This document shows positions 16,412-23,658 of a stretch of 39,437 bases of DNA, one piece after another. How positions within the stretch are numbered: position 1 is the stretch's first letter; each line of letters opens with the position of its first letter. A program made the position numbers and the translations under genes. The stretch covers positions 1-39,437 of the forward strand of contig JADDQE010000017.1 in assembly GCA_016781525.1 (NCBI GenBank), in the 5' to 3' direction. The notes under the pieces were generated by a model that saw only the letters and a list, made by a program, of their open reading frames with translations, made no database searches and had not been told where the DNA came from. The DNA is from a bacterium. Its GTDB lineage: Bacteria > Chloroflexota > Chloroflexia > Chloroflexales > Kallotenuaceae.

Positions 16412-16441
16412 AACGCCTGGTCAGCTGACCAGGCGTTTCTT
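16412..16441 (+). terminator. tRNA-Asn intrinsic terminator
   Basis: AACGCCTGGTC (16412-16422) and GACCAGGCGTT (16427-16437) are a perfect 11-bp stem around AGCT, followed by a T-rich tail to 16441. Confidence 0.93.
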
Positions 16442-16673
16442 CGTCTGTCGCTCCCCCACGGCGCTAAGTATGTTCTTGGTCCGCGCGTCCGGCCACAGGC
16501 TCAGCTGCTGCTTGTACCCAGGTTGCTGCAGACCACGCTGCCGCTTTCGGATGGGCTGAGCCAGCGGCTCTTGCAACCCCTCGCGACGCTGAGCTTACGT
16601 CACGCGCAGCATTCCACCTTACCCATCTCGAGCTCGCCTTCGAACGTATATGTACTGTGACTGGAGGGGTCGA

Positions 16674-16928
16674 ATGCAGCTTAGCGCGCCAACCGTGAAA
16701 TCCAAAACGTTGGATATCAAGACAATCTATTACGAGCCAGCCGTGCTTGACTTTGCTCGTGGGCGGCAGATCCTGGCAGAATACCCAGCCGCTGAGCGAA
16801 TTGAAGTACCGTCGCATTGGAACATTCCCAACCTCCATGGCAACGCCGGCTCGGCCAATGCATGGCTCCAGATCAAGTACGGCTATGGAGCGAAGGCTGG
16901 CCTTGACGGCCCACCTTGGCCGAGGTGA
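16674..16928 (+). pseudogene. N-terminal remnant of an SPL-like radical SAM protein
   Basis: The frame opens with a good Shine-Dalgarno (GGAGGGG) and ATG and encodes 84 residues. Residues 14-62 (KTIYYEPAVLDFARGRQI, AERIEVPSHWNIPNLHGN) resemble my memory of the N-terminus of spore-photoproduct-lyase-like radical SAM proteins in Chloroflexota and Actinobacteria, which run to roughly 300-350 residues. After GNAGSANAW the similarity stops and a TGA follows. The CxxxCxxC radical SAM cluster motif is not found downstream in any frame, so the catalytic part seems deleted rather than frameshifted. A hairpin (16933-16940 with 16946-16953) follows. It may still be expressed as a stub. Confidence 0.55.
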
Positions 16929-16993
16929 CCTACACACCATCTTGCATGGTGTGCACAACATACCTATCAATCCTCGCCCTTAGGGACCTTACG

Positions 16994-17218
16994 TTAACAC
17001 GCAAGCTCCCCGCTAGTGTTGCTATCCGCAACGCTGTTTCGTTGCACTGTTCCGTCAGGCGTGACGATCACCCGCTGCTTGAGGTAAGCCCCAATCCAAA
17101 CGGTAACCATCCACCCGCTTGATAACCTCGCGTCCACCTGTGCTGCGCTGATGGCCTCTTCGAGACCGTAGTAGGAATTGACGAACGCGATCGCTTGCTG
17201 CACGACCGCACGATCCAT
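16994..17218 (-). CDS. Small hypothetical protein (74 aa)
   Basis: Unrecognised. An ATG at 17218 with GAGG 8 nt upstream gives 74 residues: a helical start (DRAVVQQAIAFVNSYYGLEEAIS) followed by beta-strand-like SGWMVTVWIGAYLKQRVIVTPDG and a polar tail. The alternating hydrophobic pattern suggests a folded domain rather than noise. A longer frame from 17275 has no ribosome-binding site. It is convergent with the SPL-like remnant and has no informative neighbours. Confidence 0.5.
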   Translation of the reverse strand: MDRAVVQQAIAFVNSYYGLEEAISAAQVDARLSSGWMVTVWIGAYLKQRVIVTPDGTVQRNSVADSNTSGELAC

Positions 17219-17498
17219 AATATTCGCCTCATGTGCAGGATAGCTGGTGCTTTTAGAAACGTGGACGCGGACCAAAGGATACGACTGTGATTCGAACCAG
17301 CTGAGTCAGCCGCAGCCACCGAGGTTGTGCAGCCCCTTGAAGCCGGCCTATCGTCGGGCATTGGACGGCACGATTAGTGCTGGCAATCTCTGGTGGCGAT
17401 GCAAGGCGCTGGTCAGATTGCTGCGGCCAGGCGCCGAGCACCACAGGGTTGGAGGGGAAAGACAACCCTCAGATCGGACTGTGCTCGAAGGAGTTCAC

Positions 17499-18302
17499 AT
17501 GAAAGCAATTATTTTGGCGGCAGGCTATGCAACCCGGCTCCGGCCCTTGACGCTCACGCAGGCGAAGCCGCTCCTGCCGGTTGGTGGACGACCGATGATC
17601 GACTATATCTGCGACAAGATTGTCGAGGTTCCTGAGGTCGACGCGGTATATATCGTGACGAACCACAAATTTGCAGAGAATTTTCAGCAGTGGGCCGCCC
17701 AGCAGGGACAGCAGCTTTCCGGTGCAGAAGGCCGCAGCGTGCCCATTGAGGTCTTTGACGATGGCACCCTCAGCAACGAAGATCGCCTCGGCGCTATTGG
17801 TGACATCCGCTTTACCGTGGAGCGGGCCGGCATCGCGGACAACGATCTGCTGATCATCGCCGGCGATAACCTGTTCGATTTTAGCCTAGCCGAGTACGTC
17901 GCATTTTGGCGGGGCAAGGGTGATGGCAGCTGCATCGCGCTGTATCAGTGCCCGGATATGGAGTTGGTCAAGGAGTACAGCATCGTCGAGCTGGACGAGA
18001 ACGATCGCGTCACCTCGTTTATCGAGAAGCCTCAAAACCCGACCACCAACACCGTCGGCATTGCCACCTATATTTATCATCGCACGCATGTACCCTTGAT
18101 CGAGCAGTACCTCGGCGAGGGCAACTCGCCCGATCAGCCCGGCAAATACATCGCTTGGCTGCATAAGCACGTTCCCGTCTACGGCTACCGCTTCACCGGC
18201 GAGTGGCTCGACATCGGCAACCACCAGCAGCTGCTCTTCGCCGACAACCAGATGCGCGCCCGCCGCGGCTTACCGCAGCGCGAGGAATACAGCGTCGATT
18301 AG
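17499..18302 (+). CDS. Sugar-1-phosphate nucleotidyltransferase
   Basis: Enzyme that activates a sugar phosphate with an NTP to make an NDP-sugar for envelope glycans. The 267 residues begin with MKAIILAAGYATRLRPLT, the nucleotide-binding signature, then KPLLPVGGRPMIDY with the catalytic-site Lys (23). GDNLFDFSL (about 117-125) carries the metal-binding Asp, and a FIEKPQNPTTNTVGIATYIY segment and GEWLDIGNH close the active site, as in RmlA/GalU-type enzymes. Which sugar and NTP are used cannot be read. A Shine-Dalgarno GAAGGAG lies 6 nt before the ATG. The leader contains a 7-bp hairpin (17445-17451 with 17463-17469). Confidence 0.9.
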   Translation: MKAIILAAGYATRLRPLTLTQAKPLLPVGGRPMIDYICDKIVEVPEVDAVYIVTNHKFAENFQQWAAQQGQQLSGAEGRSVPIEVFDDGTLSNEDRLGAIGDIRFTVERAGIADNDLLIIAGDNLFDFSLAEYVAFWRGKGDGSCIALYQCPDMELVKEYSIVELDENDRVTSFIEKPQNPTTNTVGIATYIYHRTHVPLIEQYLGEGNSPDQPGKYIAWLHKHVPVYGYRFTGEWLDIGNHQQLLFADNQMRARRGLPQREEYSVD

Positions 18303-18362
18303 CTGTCCCCAAAGTCAGCCAACATCGGCGTTTGATGCGCGGCGCTATCGTTTTTCAGGTAT

Positions 18363-18393
18363 GGCAGCTGGTCTGAGAGGACGGCCAGCTGTC
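18363..18393. terminator. Possible bidirectional terminator hairpin
   Basis: GGCAGCTGG (18363-18371) can pair with CCAGCTGTC (18385-18393), allowing one G-U, between the convergent nucleotidyltransferase and DUF2103-like genes. A short T-run (18352-18356) lies to the left on the plus strand, not in the usual place, so this is tentative. Confidence 0.4.
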
Positions 18394-18423
18394 ATGTCAA
18401 GACCACAACTGGGTCGAAGTGCG

Positions 18424-18714
18424 TTACTCGTCAGCCTCGATGAGCGACCGGACACCCTGCGGATCGGACGTGTAAGCGTACAGCTCTTGCACGTTGCGTG
18501 GGGCTGCGACAGTAATCCGCAGCCCGGCGTCGATCGGCTGAGCCTTGACGTTGGTCGTCTTGCCACGCCGCGACGTAATCACGCCGATCACAATTTTTGT
18601 CACACGGGGATCATCTCGTAGCCGCTCGACAATTGGAATTGCCGCCGCAATCAGTGTTGTATGGCGGCCGTTGAACTTAGGACCCTTGAGCAGACCACGG
18701 TTTTTTTCACCCAT
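18424..18714 (-). CDS. DUF2103-like small protein
   Basis: A 96-residue protein from the ATG at 18714; an ATG at 18765 adds 17 residues with no homology-like character. KFNGRHTTLIAAAIPIVERL followed by RVTKIVIGVITSRRGK and a late NVQELYAYT resemble the DUF2103 family of predicted metal-binding proteins as I remember it (an H-S/T-T motif, a GVI strand and a QE(V/L) segment). The function of that family is unknown. I considered SpoVG and rejected it. It is divergent from the thioredoxin-TPR gene. Confidence 0.55.
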   Translation of the reverse strand: MGEKNRGLLKGPKFNGRHTTLIAAAIPIVERLRDDPRVTKIVIGVITSRRGKTTNVKAQPIDAGLRITVAAPRNVQELYAYTSDPQGVRSLIEADE

Positions 18715-18992
18715 CACTTGCGCTCGCTTTCTCGGGAAGATATCTTCAATCCGCGTGCCAACCATCGTATTGCGTATCCCACACGGCAGCTGCCTACGGG
18801 CCCATTCATTATGCGCTGCCCCTCCAACCTGATGGCTTGCCCTTGGGCCGTTTCAACTGCTTCTAGGAAGCGCAATTCGCACACGTCGTCCAACACGGGT
18901 GCAACTACCAGCTTGGACGACGGCCTCGTGACGGTTGCACCGATCGGGAGGTTTCCGCTGGCAGGCGATAAAGGTCGAGCTATAACAGCCAA

Positions 18993-19001
18993 TGGTATAA
19001 T
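18993..19001 (+). promoter_or_regulatory. Extended -10 promoter of the thioredoxin-TPR gene
   Basis: TGGTATAAT carries a perfect TATAAT (18996-19001) with the TG extension. No convincing -35 is seen. The predicted start near 19008 leaves a leader of about 25 nt to the ATG at 19033. Confidence 0.65.
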
Positions 19002-19032
19002 GGCACTAGGGATAGTACCAAAGAGGCTGATC

Positions 19033-19887
19033 ATGGCAGCGACACCTTCAGCAGTGATCGACGTCAACGAGCGCGAGTTTGCCACGGCCGTGCTGCAACG
19101 GTCGGCCGACGTGCCGGTGGTCGTTGACTTTTGGGCGCCTTGGTGCGGGCCGTGCCGGGTGCTGGGGCCGGTGCTTGAGCGCCTTACGAACGAGATGGAC
19201 GGCGCTTTCGTGCTCGCCAAAGTCAACGTCGATCAAAATCAACGTTTGGCGGCGCAGTTTGGAGTGCAAGGCATTCCTGCTGTCAAGGCGTTTCGCGGCG
19301 GCAAGGTCGTCGAACAATTTACCGGTGCGCTGCCCGAAAGTCAGGTACGAGCGTGGCTCAAAAAGCTGGTTCCATCGGAGCTCGACGGCCTGGTTGAGAT
19401 GGCGGCCAATCTTGAGACGAGTGACCCGCAGGGGGCGGCTGATCTCTACCGCCGCGCCCTAAGCATCGATGGAGCACATGGACCCAGCCTGCTGGGGCTA
19501 GGGCGCGCGCTGACCCTCCTCGGCGATCCTGAAGCGTCGAAGGTGCTACAACGTATCAAGCTGGGTGCACCTGAATATCCTGCTGCGCAGTCGTTGCTTG
19601 AGCTCACGCCTTTTCTTGCCGCAGCTGGAGGAGATCTCGCGAGCTTGCATCAGCAGGTCGTGGTCGATCCCAAGGACAGCACGGCCCGTTGGCAGCTCGC
19701 GGCACAACTGGCACGCCGACAACAGTGGGAGGATGCGCTGCGTCACTTGTTGGCAATCGTGCAGCGCGACCGCAACTTCCAGGATGATGCCGCGCGACGC
19801 GCCATGCTGGCAATCTTCACGCTGCTCGGCGATCCAAATCCCGTTGTCAGTCATTACCGGCGACAGCTCGCCAGCGCCCTGTTTTAG
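19033..19887 (+). CDS. Thioredoxin-TPR protein, CnoX/YbbN-like
   Basis: A 284-residue protein with an N-terminal thioredoxin domain (about 8-112) whose active site is WAPWCGPC (C38, C41). A tetratricopeptide-type helical region follows (about 120-284; for example DPQGAADLYRRALSIDGAHGP). This is the architecture of CnoX (YbbN), a redox-linked holdase that passes clients to GroEL. In E. coli the first Cys is lost, but here CxxC is intact, so reductase activity is likely. AGAGG lies about 6 nt before the ATG. A long in-frame upstream extension from 18661 is only open sequence over the promoter. Confidence 0.88.
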   Translation: MAATPSAVIDVNEREFATAVLQRSADVPVVVDFWAPWCGPCRVLGPVLERLTNEMDGAFVLAKVNVDQNQRLAAQFGVQGIPAVKAFRGGKVVEQFTGALPESQVRAWLKKLVPSELDGLVEMAANLETSDPQGAADLYRRALSIDGAHGPSLLGLGRALTLLGDPEASKVLQRIKLGAPEYPAAQSLLELTPFLAAAGGDLASLHQQVVVDPKDSTARWQLAAQLARRQQWEDALRHLLAIVQRDRNFQDDAARRAMLAIFTLLGDPNPVVSHYRRQLASALF

Positions 19888-20045
19888 TTCTGGAGCCCGG
19901 GCTCGGTGACGGCTCGATGAGCCCTGCAACGCTGTGCTGTCGTGCCGCGGCTCTTTAGTTTGTTTTGGAGGGATGCGCTCCAAGCGCGGCATTCATCTTG
20001 CAGGCTCGCGACAGGTTTACGTCTGCCTACTACAGGTGTTTCCAC

Positions 20046-20423
20046 ATGGCCGTTGTGATGGTCGTCGAAGACGAAGATGTATTGCTTGAAATGGTCGCCG
20101 CGTTGATCGAGGATAACGGCTATCGCGCGGTGCTCGCGACCAACGGACGAGAGGCACTCGACGCCCTGCAGTCAGAGCCGGAGCCTCCGTTCCTGATTAT
20201 TTCAGACGTGATGATGCCTCAGATGAATGGCATTGCCTTTGCCAAGGCCGTTAGGAGTAATCCTCGTTACCACAACGTTCCGATCGTGTTGATGAGCGCC
20301 GCCGGAGCCCCTTCCACGGATGGAATAGTTGATCATTTCGTCCCCAAGCCCTTTGAGCTCGAGCATATCGAGCTGTTGCTCGAGCGATACGCCCGAAACA
20401 ACCTGTCGTCGAACGCGATCTGA
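20046..20423 (+). CDS. Stand-alone receiver-domain response regulator
   Basis: A CheY-like single-domain receiver of 125 residues. The acidic pocket (E8, D9), the phospho-acceptor D54 in IISDVMMP, S84 and the conserved Lys101 in PKPFE are all present, so it should be phosphorylated. There is no output domain. The ATG at 20046 is chosen because the fold begins immediately after it. It is the first gene of a same-strand block with a second, broken receiver, a B12-binding protein and a histidine kinase, and is a likely phosphate acceptor for that kinase. Confidence 0.85.
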   Translation: MAVVMVVEDEDVLLEMVAALIEDNGYRAVLATNGREALDALQSEPEPPFLIISDVMMPQMNGIAFAKAVRSNPRYHNVPIVLMSAAGAPSTDGIVDHFVPKPFELEHIELLLERYARNNLSSNAI

Positions 20424-20438
20424 GATTCACAACAAGGA

Positions 20439-20726
20439 GTGGCGCATGTCGCGTATAATGGCGGTGAAGGACTCGAGCGGGCGCAAAAGCTGAAGGCCGA
20501 CCTTCTGATTATCGACATTATGATGCCGGATATGAGCGGCGTTGACCTGATTCAGCGGCTGCGCAGTTTCCCGCAGCATGGGGCAACGCCAGTAATATTG
20601 ATCAGTGCCGGTGCCCGTCCGCAGCGGCCACTGCCCGAGGTAACGTTCGTGGCAAAGCCCTTCGACATGAATGAGATGCTTGAGATGGTGGCCCACTCGT
20701 TACATCTCGACGGCGGCAGCCAATGA
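20439..20726 (+). pseudogene. Receiver domain missing its first strand and helix
   Basis: The open frame (95 codons from a GTG) starts at what should be strand 2 of a receiver (VAYNGGEGLERA). It keeps the acceptor Asp26 (IIDIMMP) and Lys73 (AKPFD) but lacks strand 1 with the acidic pair and helix 1. A good Shine-Dalgarno (AAGGAG, 20434-20439) and an ATG at 20446 do exist, but in another frame: they encode MSRI, a common receiver start, and terminate after 15 codons at 20493. The receiver GTG itself overlaps the Shine-Dalgarno. This fits an internal deletion of about 120 bp that fused start and body out of frame. It could still be translated weakly. Confidence 0.65.
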
Positions 20727-21397
20727 CAGACGCCCTGAGACCCATACGGGATGTATTCACGGACGCGCTTAAGCAGGGCGACGAGCCGGCGGCGCGCTCG
20801 GTGGTGGAGCAGCTACGTGCGCGCGGCATTGCTCCACACACGATCTACTATGAGGTCTTCGCGCCCAGCATGGTAACGATCGGTGAGCTCTGGGAACAAA
20901 ATCAGCTTACGGTCGCCGAGGAGCATCTGGCGACATCGATTACTGAGCGGTTGATCGGCCAGCTGTCGCCATCCTTTAATCAGCCGCTGGCTCCCGTGCA
21001 GCGCGGCAGCGTGCTGCTAGGATGCGTTGCAGGTGAACGTCACGTCTTGGGCCTGCGGATGTTGTCAGATCTCTTTCGCCAGCAAGGCTGGCGGGTGCTC
21101 TACCTCGGCGGTGACGTACCCAATAGTGACTGCGTGCGCTTAGCAGTTCGAGTCAACGCCGACCTCATCGCGATCTCGGCTGGAAGTGAGCGGCTTATTC
21201 CTAACGTGCGGAGCTTGATCGAGGAGCTGCGCTCGGTGTTGCCTAATGTGGGGATTGTCGTCGGCGGTGCCGTCTTTATCCGCAATCCCGACCTGTGGCT
21301 TGAGGTAGGCGCTTCCCTGTATGATCCCGACCCGCACCGTGTAGTGGCGCTTGCAACGACAGGCTATGGAGCCGTCGTGCCCGAGCCAATGGAATAG
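20723..21397 (+). CDS. B12-binding CarH-like sensor domain protein, no DNA-binding domain
   Basis: A 224-residue protein with a B12-binding helical cap (about 10-85) and a Rossmann-type cobalamin domain (about 95-215). The cap has W57, V64, E67 and H68 (ELWEQNQLTVAEEHLATS), at exactly the spacing of the adenosyl-pocket residues W131, V138, E141 and H142 of Thermus CarH. The lower-ligand motif is GERHVLGL (H107), the CarH-type ExHxxG rather than DxHxxG, and GGDVP follows. The MerR DNA-binding domain of CarH is absent, and Glu58 replaces CarH His132, the light-state ligand. Its ATG overlaps the previous stop (ATGA) and a histidine kinase follows 30 nt later. A corrinoid shuttle is the main alternative. 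Confidence 0.82.
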   Translation: MTDALRPIRDVFTDALKQGDEPAARSVVEQLRARGIAPHTIYYEVFAPSMVTIGELWEQNQLTVAEEHLATSITERLIGQLSPSFNQPLAPVQRGSVLLGCVAGERHVLGLRMLSDLFRQQGWRVLYLGGDVPNSDCVRLAVRVNADLIAISAGSERLIPNVRSLIEELRSVLPNVGIVVGGAVFIRNPDLWLEVGASLYDPDPHRVVALATTGYGAVVPEPME

Positions 21398-21427
21398 GAC
21401 TCGCAGTTTGCTAAAGATAGGCGGCAT

Positions 21428-23479
21428 ATGACCGAAGGACTTTCCAACCCGTCTCCGCCAGGTCCGTGGCCAGCCGATCTTGCCGAGGCAGTGCTGCAAA
21501 CAACCCCCGACCTGCTCATCGCCTTGAGTCCAGGGGGCCGGATTCAGCATCTCAACGCCGCCGCGCGTCACACGCTCCAACTGAGGGCAGAAGCGCTGGC
21601 AGATGCCCGCTTTGTGGATCTCCTGGAAGCTGGCAGCCGCGCCAAGGGGCAGCGGCTGCTGGAGGAGGCAGCCACTAGCGAGGCTCAGCAGGTTTATGAG
21701 CTCAACCATGTAACGGGCGACGGCCAGATCGTGATGGTTGGATACCGTGTCGTGCCGCTCCAACGGCCCGATACCCCGATTGTGCTGATCGGCCAGCCCT
21801 CAGCATCGACAGTTACCATAACCGAGCGTCTGATTGCACTGAATCGACGGCTCGAGGCACTCTTTACCTTAGCTGCATCGGCCTCGCGCTCGCTGGTATT
21901 GCACGAGCTGCTCGACGGTGCGCTCTCTGTTATTCGATCTGAGCTACAGCTTCAGGCCGCGGCTATCGTACTGACCGGCATGCCCGTCGATGCGCATGGC
22001 GGGGAGCGCATGCCGTTGAACCCTCAGCAGCTGCGACTAGCGGTCCAGCAAGGCTTCGCTGCCTCCTTCGTCGATAAGCTAGCCAATCTCAGCGACCTCC
22101 CCGCGTTTTGGAACCCCAGCATTCGACATGAGCGTCTTTCGCTGGTGCAGGGAACAGCCGACGAGGTTGGAATCTACCCCTCGGATCTCCAGTACCTTAC
22201 AGGTCCACTGCTTACTGTCGCCGGGGTGCCGCTGGTCAGTGAGACACGACAGCTGGGCTGGCTCTACGTCGTCACCGATCGTTACAACGCATTGCCGCCC
22301 GACGAGCTCGACCTGCTTGAGACTGTCGGCAATCTGCTTGGTCCTACGGTGGAGAACGCCCGGCTGTATGACGCCCTTCGTGAAACCAGCAGCCGCTTAG
22401 CCGCCGTGCTCGACAGCATCGACAGCGGTGTGCTCTTGAGTGACCAGAGCGGTGTTGTACGCTACGCCAATGCGCGCCTCGGTACGCTGCTAGAAGTCGA
22501 TGTGCGCCAATGGCCCGGTCATCCACGCGCTGAGGTGATGCCGGCAACACTCCAACCATTGAAGGCATCCGATCACCTCTTCGACGGCGAGCTCTGGGAA
22601 GTCGCAGGAGCCACAGCACGAGTGTTGCGGCGCTTTGCCCAGCCCGTCAAGGATCAGCAGGGCGCGGCCCTAGGCTCGATCGAGGTTTATAGCGACATCA
22701 CACAGCTCCACCGCACCAATCAGCTGCGTGACGAATTTGTCGCGGCGGCGGCGCATGACTTGAAAACTCCGGTCACGGCGGTAAAGGGCTATGCACAGAT
22801 CGCGCTGCGCCTGGCGCGCAAGCTAGAAGAACCGCGTCTCGTCCAACAGCTTTCGATGATTAACGCGCGCAGCGACGATCTAGCACTGCTCATGGATTCG
22901 CTGTTGGATATGTCACGGATCCAAGCGGGTCGCCTGCGTCTAGACCCGGTGCCCGGCGTCGTGCAAGATTTGGTCGGCCACGTCATCAAACACTTCGACT
23001 TTGACCTTCAGCGCCGGCAGCGTTCCATCCAGTGTGAGCTACCGAACGAGCCGCTCGAAGTCGAGTGGGATCGCCACCGCATGGAGGGCGTGCTGATCAA
23101 TCTGATCGGTAACGCGTTCAAGTACTCGCCCGATGGTGGAGATGTATTGATCCGCGTGCAGCATGTTCTCGACGCGCCCGGTTTCGGCAACGATGCGGTG
23201 GAGTTAGCAGTTACCGATTACGGGATCGGCATTCCCGCCGCCGAGCGCGAGAATATTTTCGGCCGCTTCTACCGAGTGCGTGAGGCAGTTGAGCAAGGCT
23301 TTCGCGGAAACGGCATCGGCTTGTACACTAGTCACTCAATCGTCGACGCGCATGGGGGGCGCATCTGGGCCGACGACGCGCTCCACGGCGGCCCCGGCAC
23401 GACGATGTACATTCTTATGCCACGTGTCGCCCAGCCAAACCGCGAAAACGAGAGCGTTATGGCCGGAAGCAGCGCTTAA
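21428..23479 (+). CDS. Soluble PAS-GAF-PAS sensor histidine kinase
   Basis: A 683-residue kinase with no membrane segment, so it senses something in the cytoplasm or through a partner. Order: PAS (about 18-130), GAF (about 140-310), second PAS (about 320-430), the dimerisation/phosphoacceptor domain with H443 in AAAHDLKTPVTAVKG, and the ATPase domain with the N-box asparagine near 562 (LIGNAFKYSPDGG), DYGIGIP and GNGIGLYTSHSIV. The phosphoacceptor motif HDLKTP is intact. It lies 30 nt after the B12-binding gene in one direction with two receivers upstream, so it is probably the kinase of that module. Confidence 0.92.
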   Translation: MTEGLSNPSPPGPWPADLAEAVLQTTPDLLIALSPGGRIQHLNAAARHTLQLRAEALADARFVDLLEAGSRAKGQRLLEEAATSEAQQVYELNHVTGDGQIVMVGYRVVPLQRPDTPIVLIGQPSASTVTITERLIALNRRLEALFTLAASASRSLVLHELLDGALSVIRSELQLQAAAIVLTGMPVDAHGGERMPLNPQQLRLAVQQGFAASFVDKLANLSDLPAFWNPSIRHERLSLVQGTADEVGIYPSDLQYLTGPLLTVAGVPLVSETRQLGWLYVVTDRYNALPPDELDLLETVGNLLGPTVENARLYDALRETSSRLAAVLDSIDSGVLLSDQSGVVRYANARLGTLLEVDVRQWPGHPRAEVMPATLQPLKASDHLFDGELWEVAGATARVLRRFAQPVKDQQGAALGSIEVYSDITQLHRTNQLRDEFVAAAAHDLKTPVTAVKGYAQIALRLARKLEEPRLVQQLSMINARSDDLALLMDSLLDMSRIQAGRLRLDPVPGVVQDLVGHVIKHFDFDLQRRQRSIQCELPNEPLEVEWDRHRMEGVLINLIGNAFKYSPDGGDVLIRVQHVLDAPGFGNDAVELAVTDYGIGIPAAERENIFGRFYRVREAVEQGFRGNGIGLYTSHSIVDAHGGRIWADDALHGGPGTTMYILMPRVAQPNRENESVMAGSSA

Positions 23480-23590
23480 GCCCAGCGACCAAGGCCCAGC
23501 CCGGACACGCCCGATGACTAGTCGGCTCATTGCAACACCAGCCGAACAAAACCGCTACGCAGGACTGCCTCGCACTCATGCGTTTCGCGG

Positions 23591-23618
23591 TTGCACTCCA
23601 CGAGGTTTTTGCTATGAT
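23591..23618 (+). promoter_or_regulatory. htpG promoter
   Basis: TTGCAC (23591-23596) and TATGAT (23613-23618) lie 16 bp apart, with TG one base before the -10. The predicted start near 23625 leaves about 34 nt before the htpG ATG. No CIRCE element is visible. Confidence 0.6.
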
Positions 23619-23658
23619 TCTCGGTTGCAAATAACGATGTTCGCCGAGGAGCACAACC

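Noticed and set aside
16464-16970. 168-codon minus-strand frame opposite the SPL-like remnant
   Set aside because: No ribosome-binding site or domain; composition is atypical, whereas the opposite strand shows homology-like sequence and a strong Shine-Dalgarno.
17284-17310. tRNA-like T-loop sequence (GATTCGAACC)
   Set aside because: The flanking bases do not form a T stem and no acceptor or anticodon arm is present; chance match.
18424-18714. SpoVG identity for this small protein
   Set aside because: It lacks the SpoVG strand and nucleic-acid-binding pattern; the HTT, GVI and QEL elements fit a DUF2103-like protein better.
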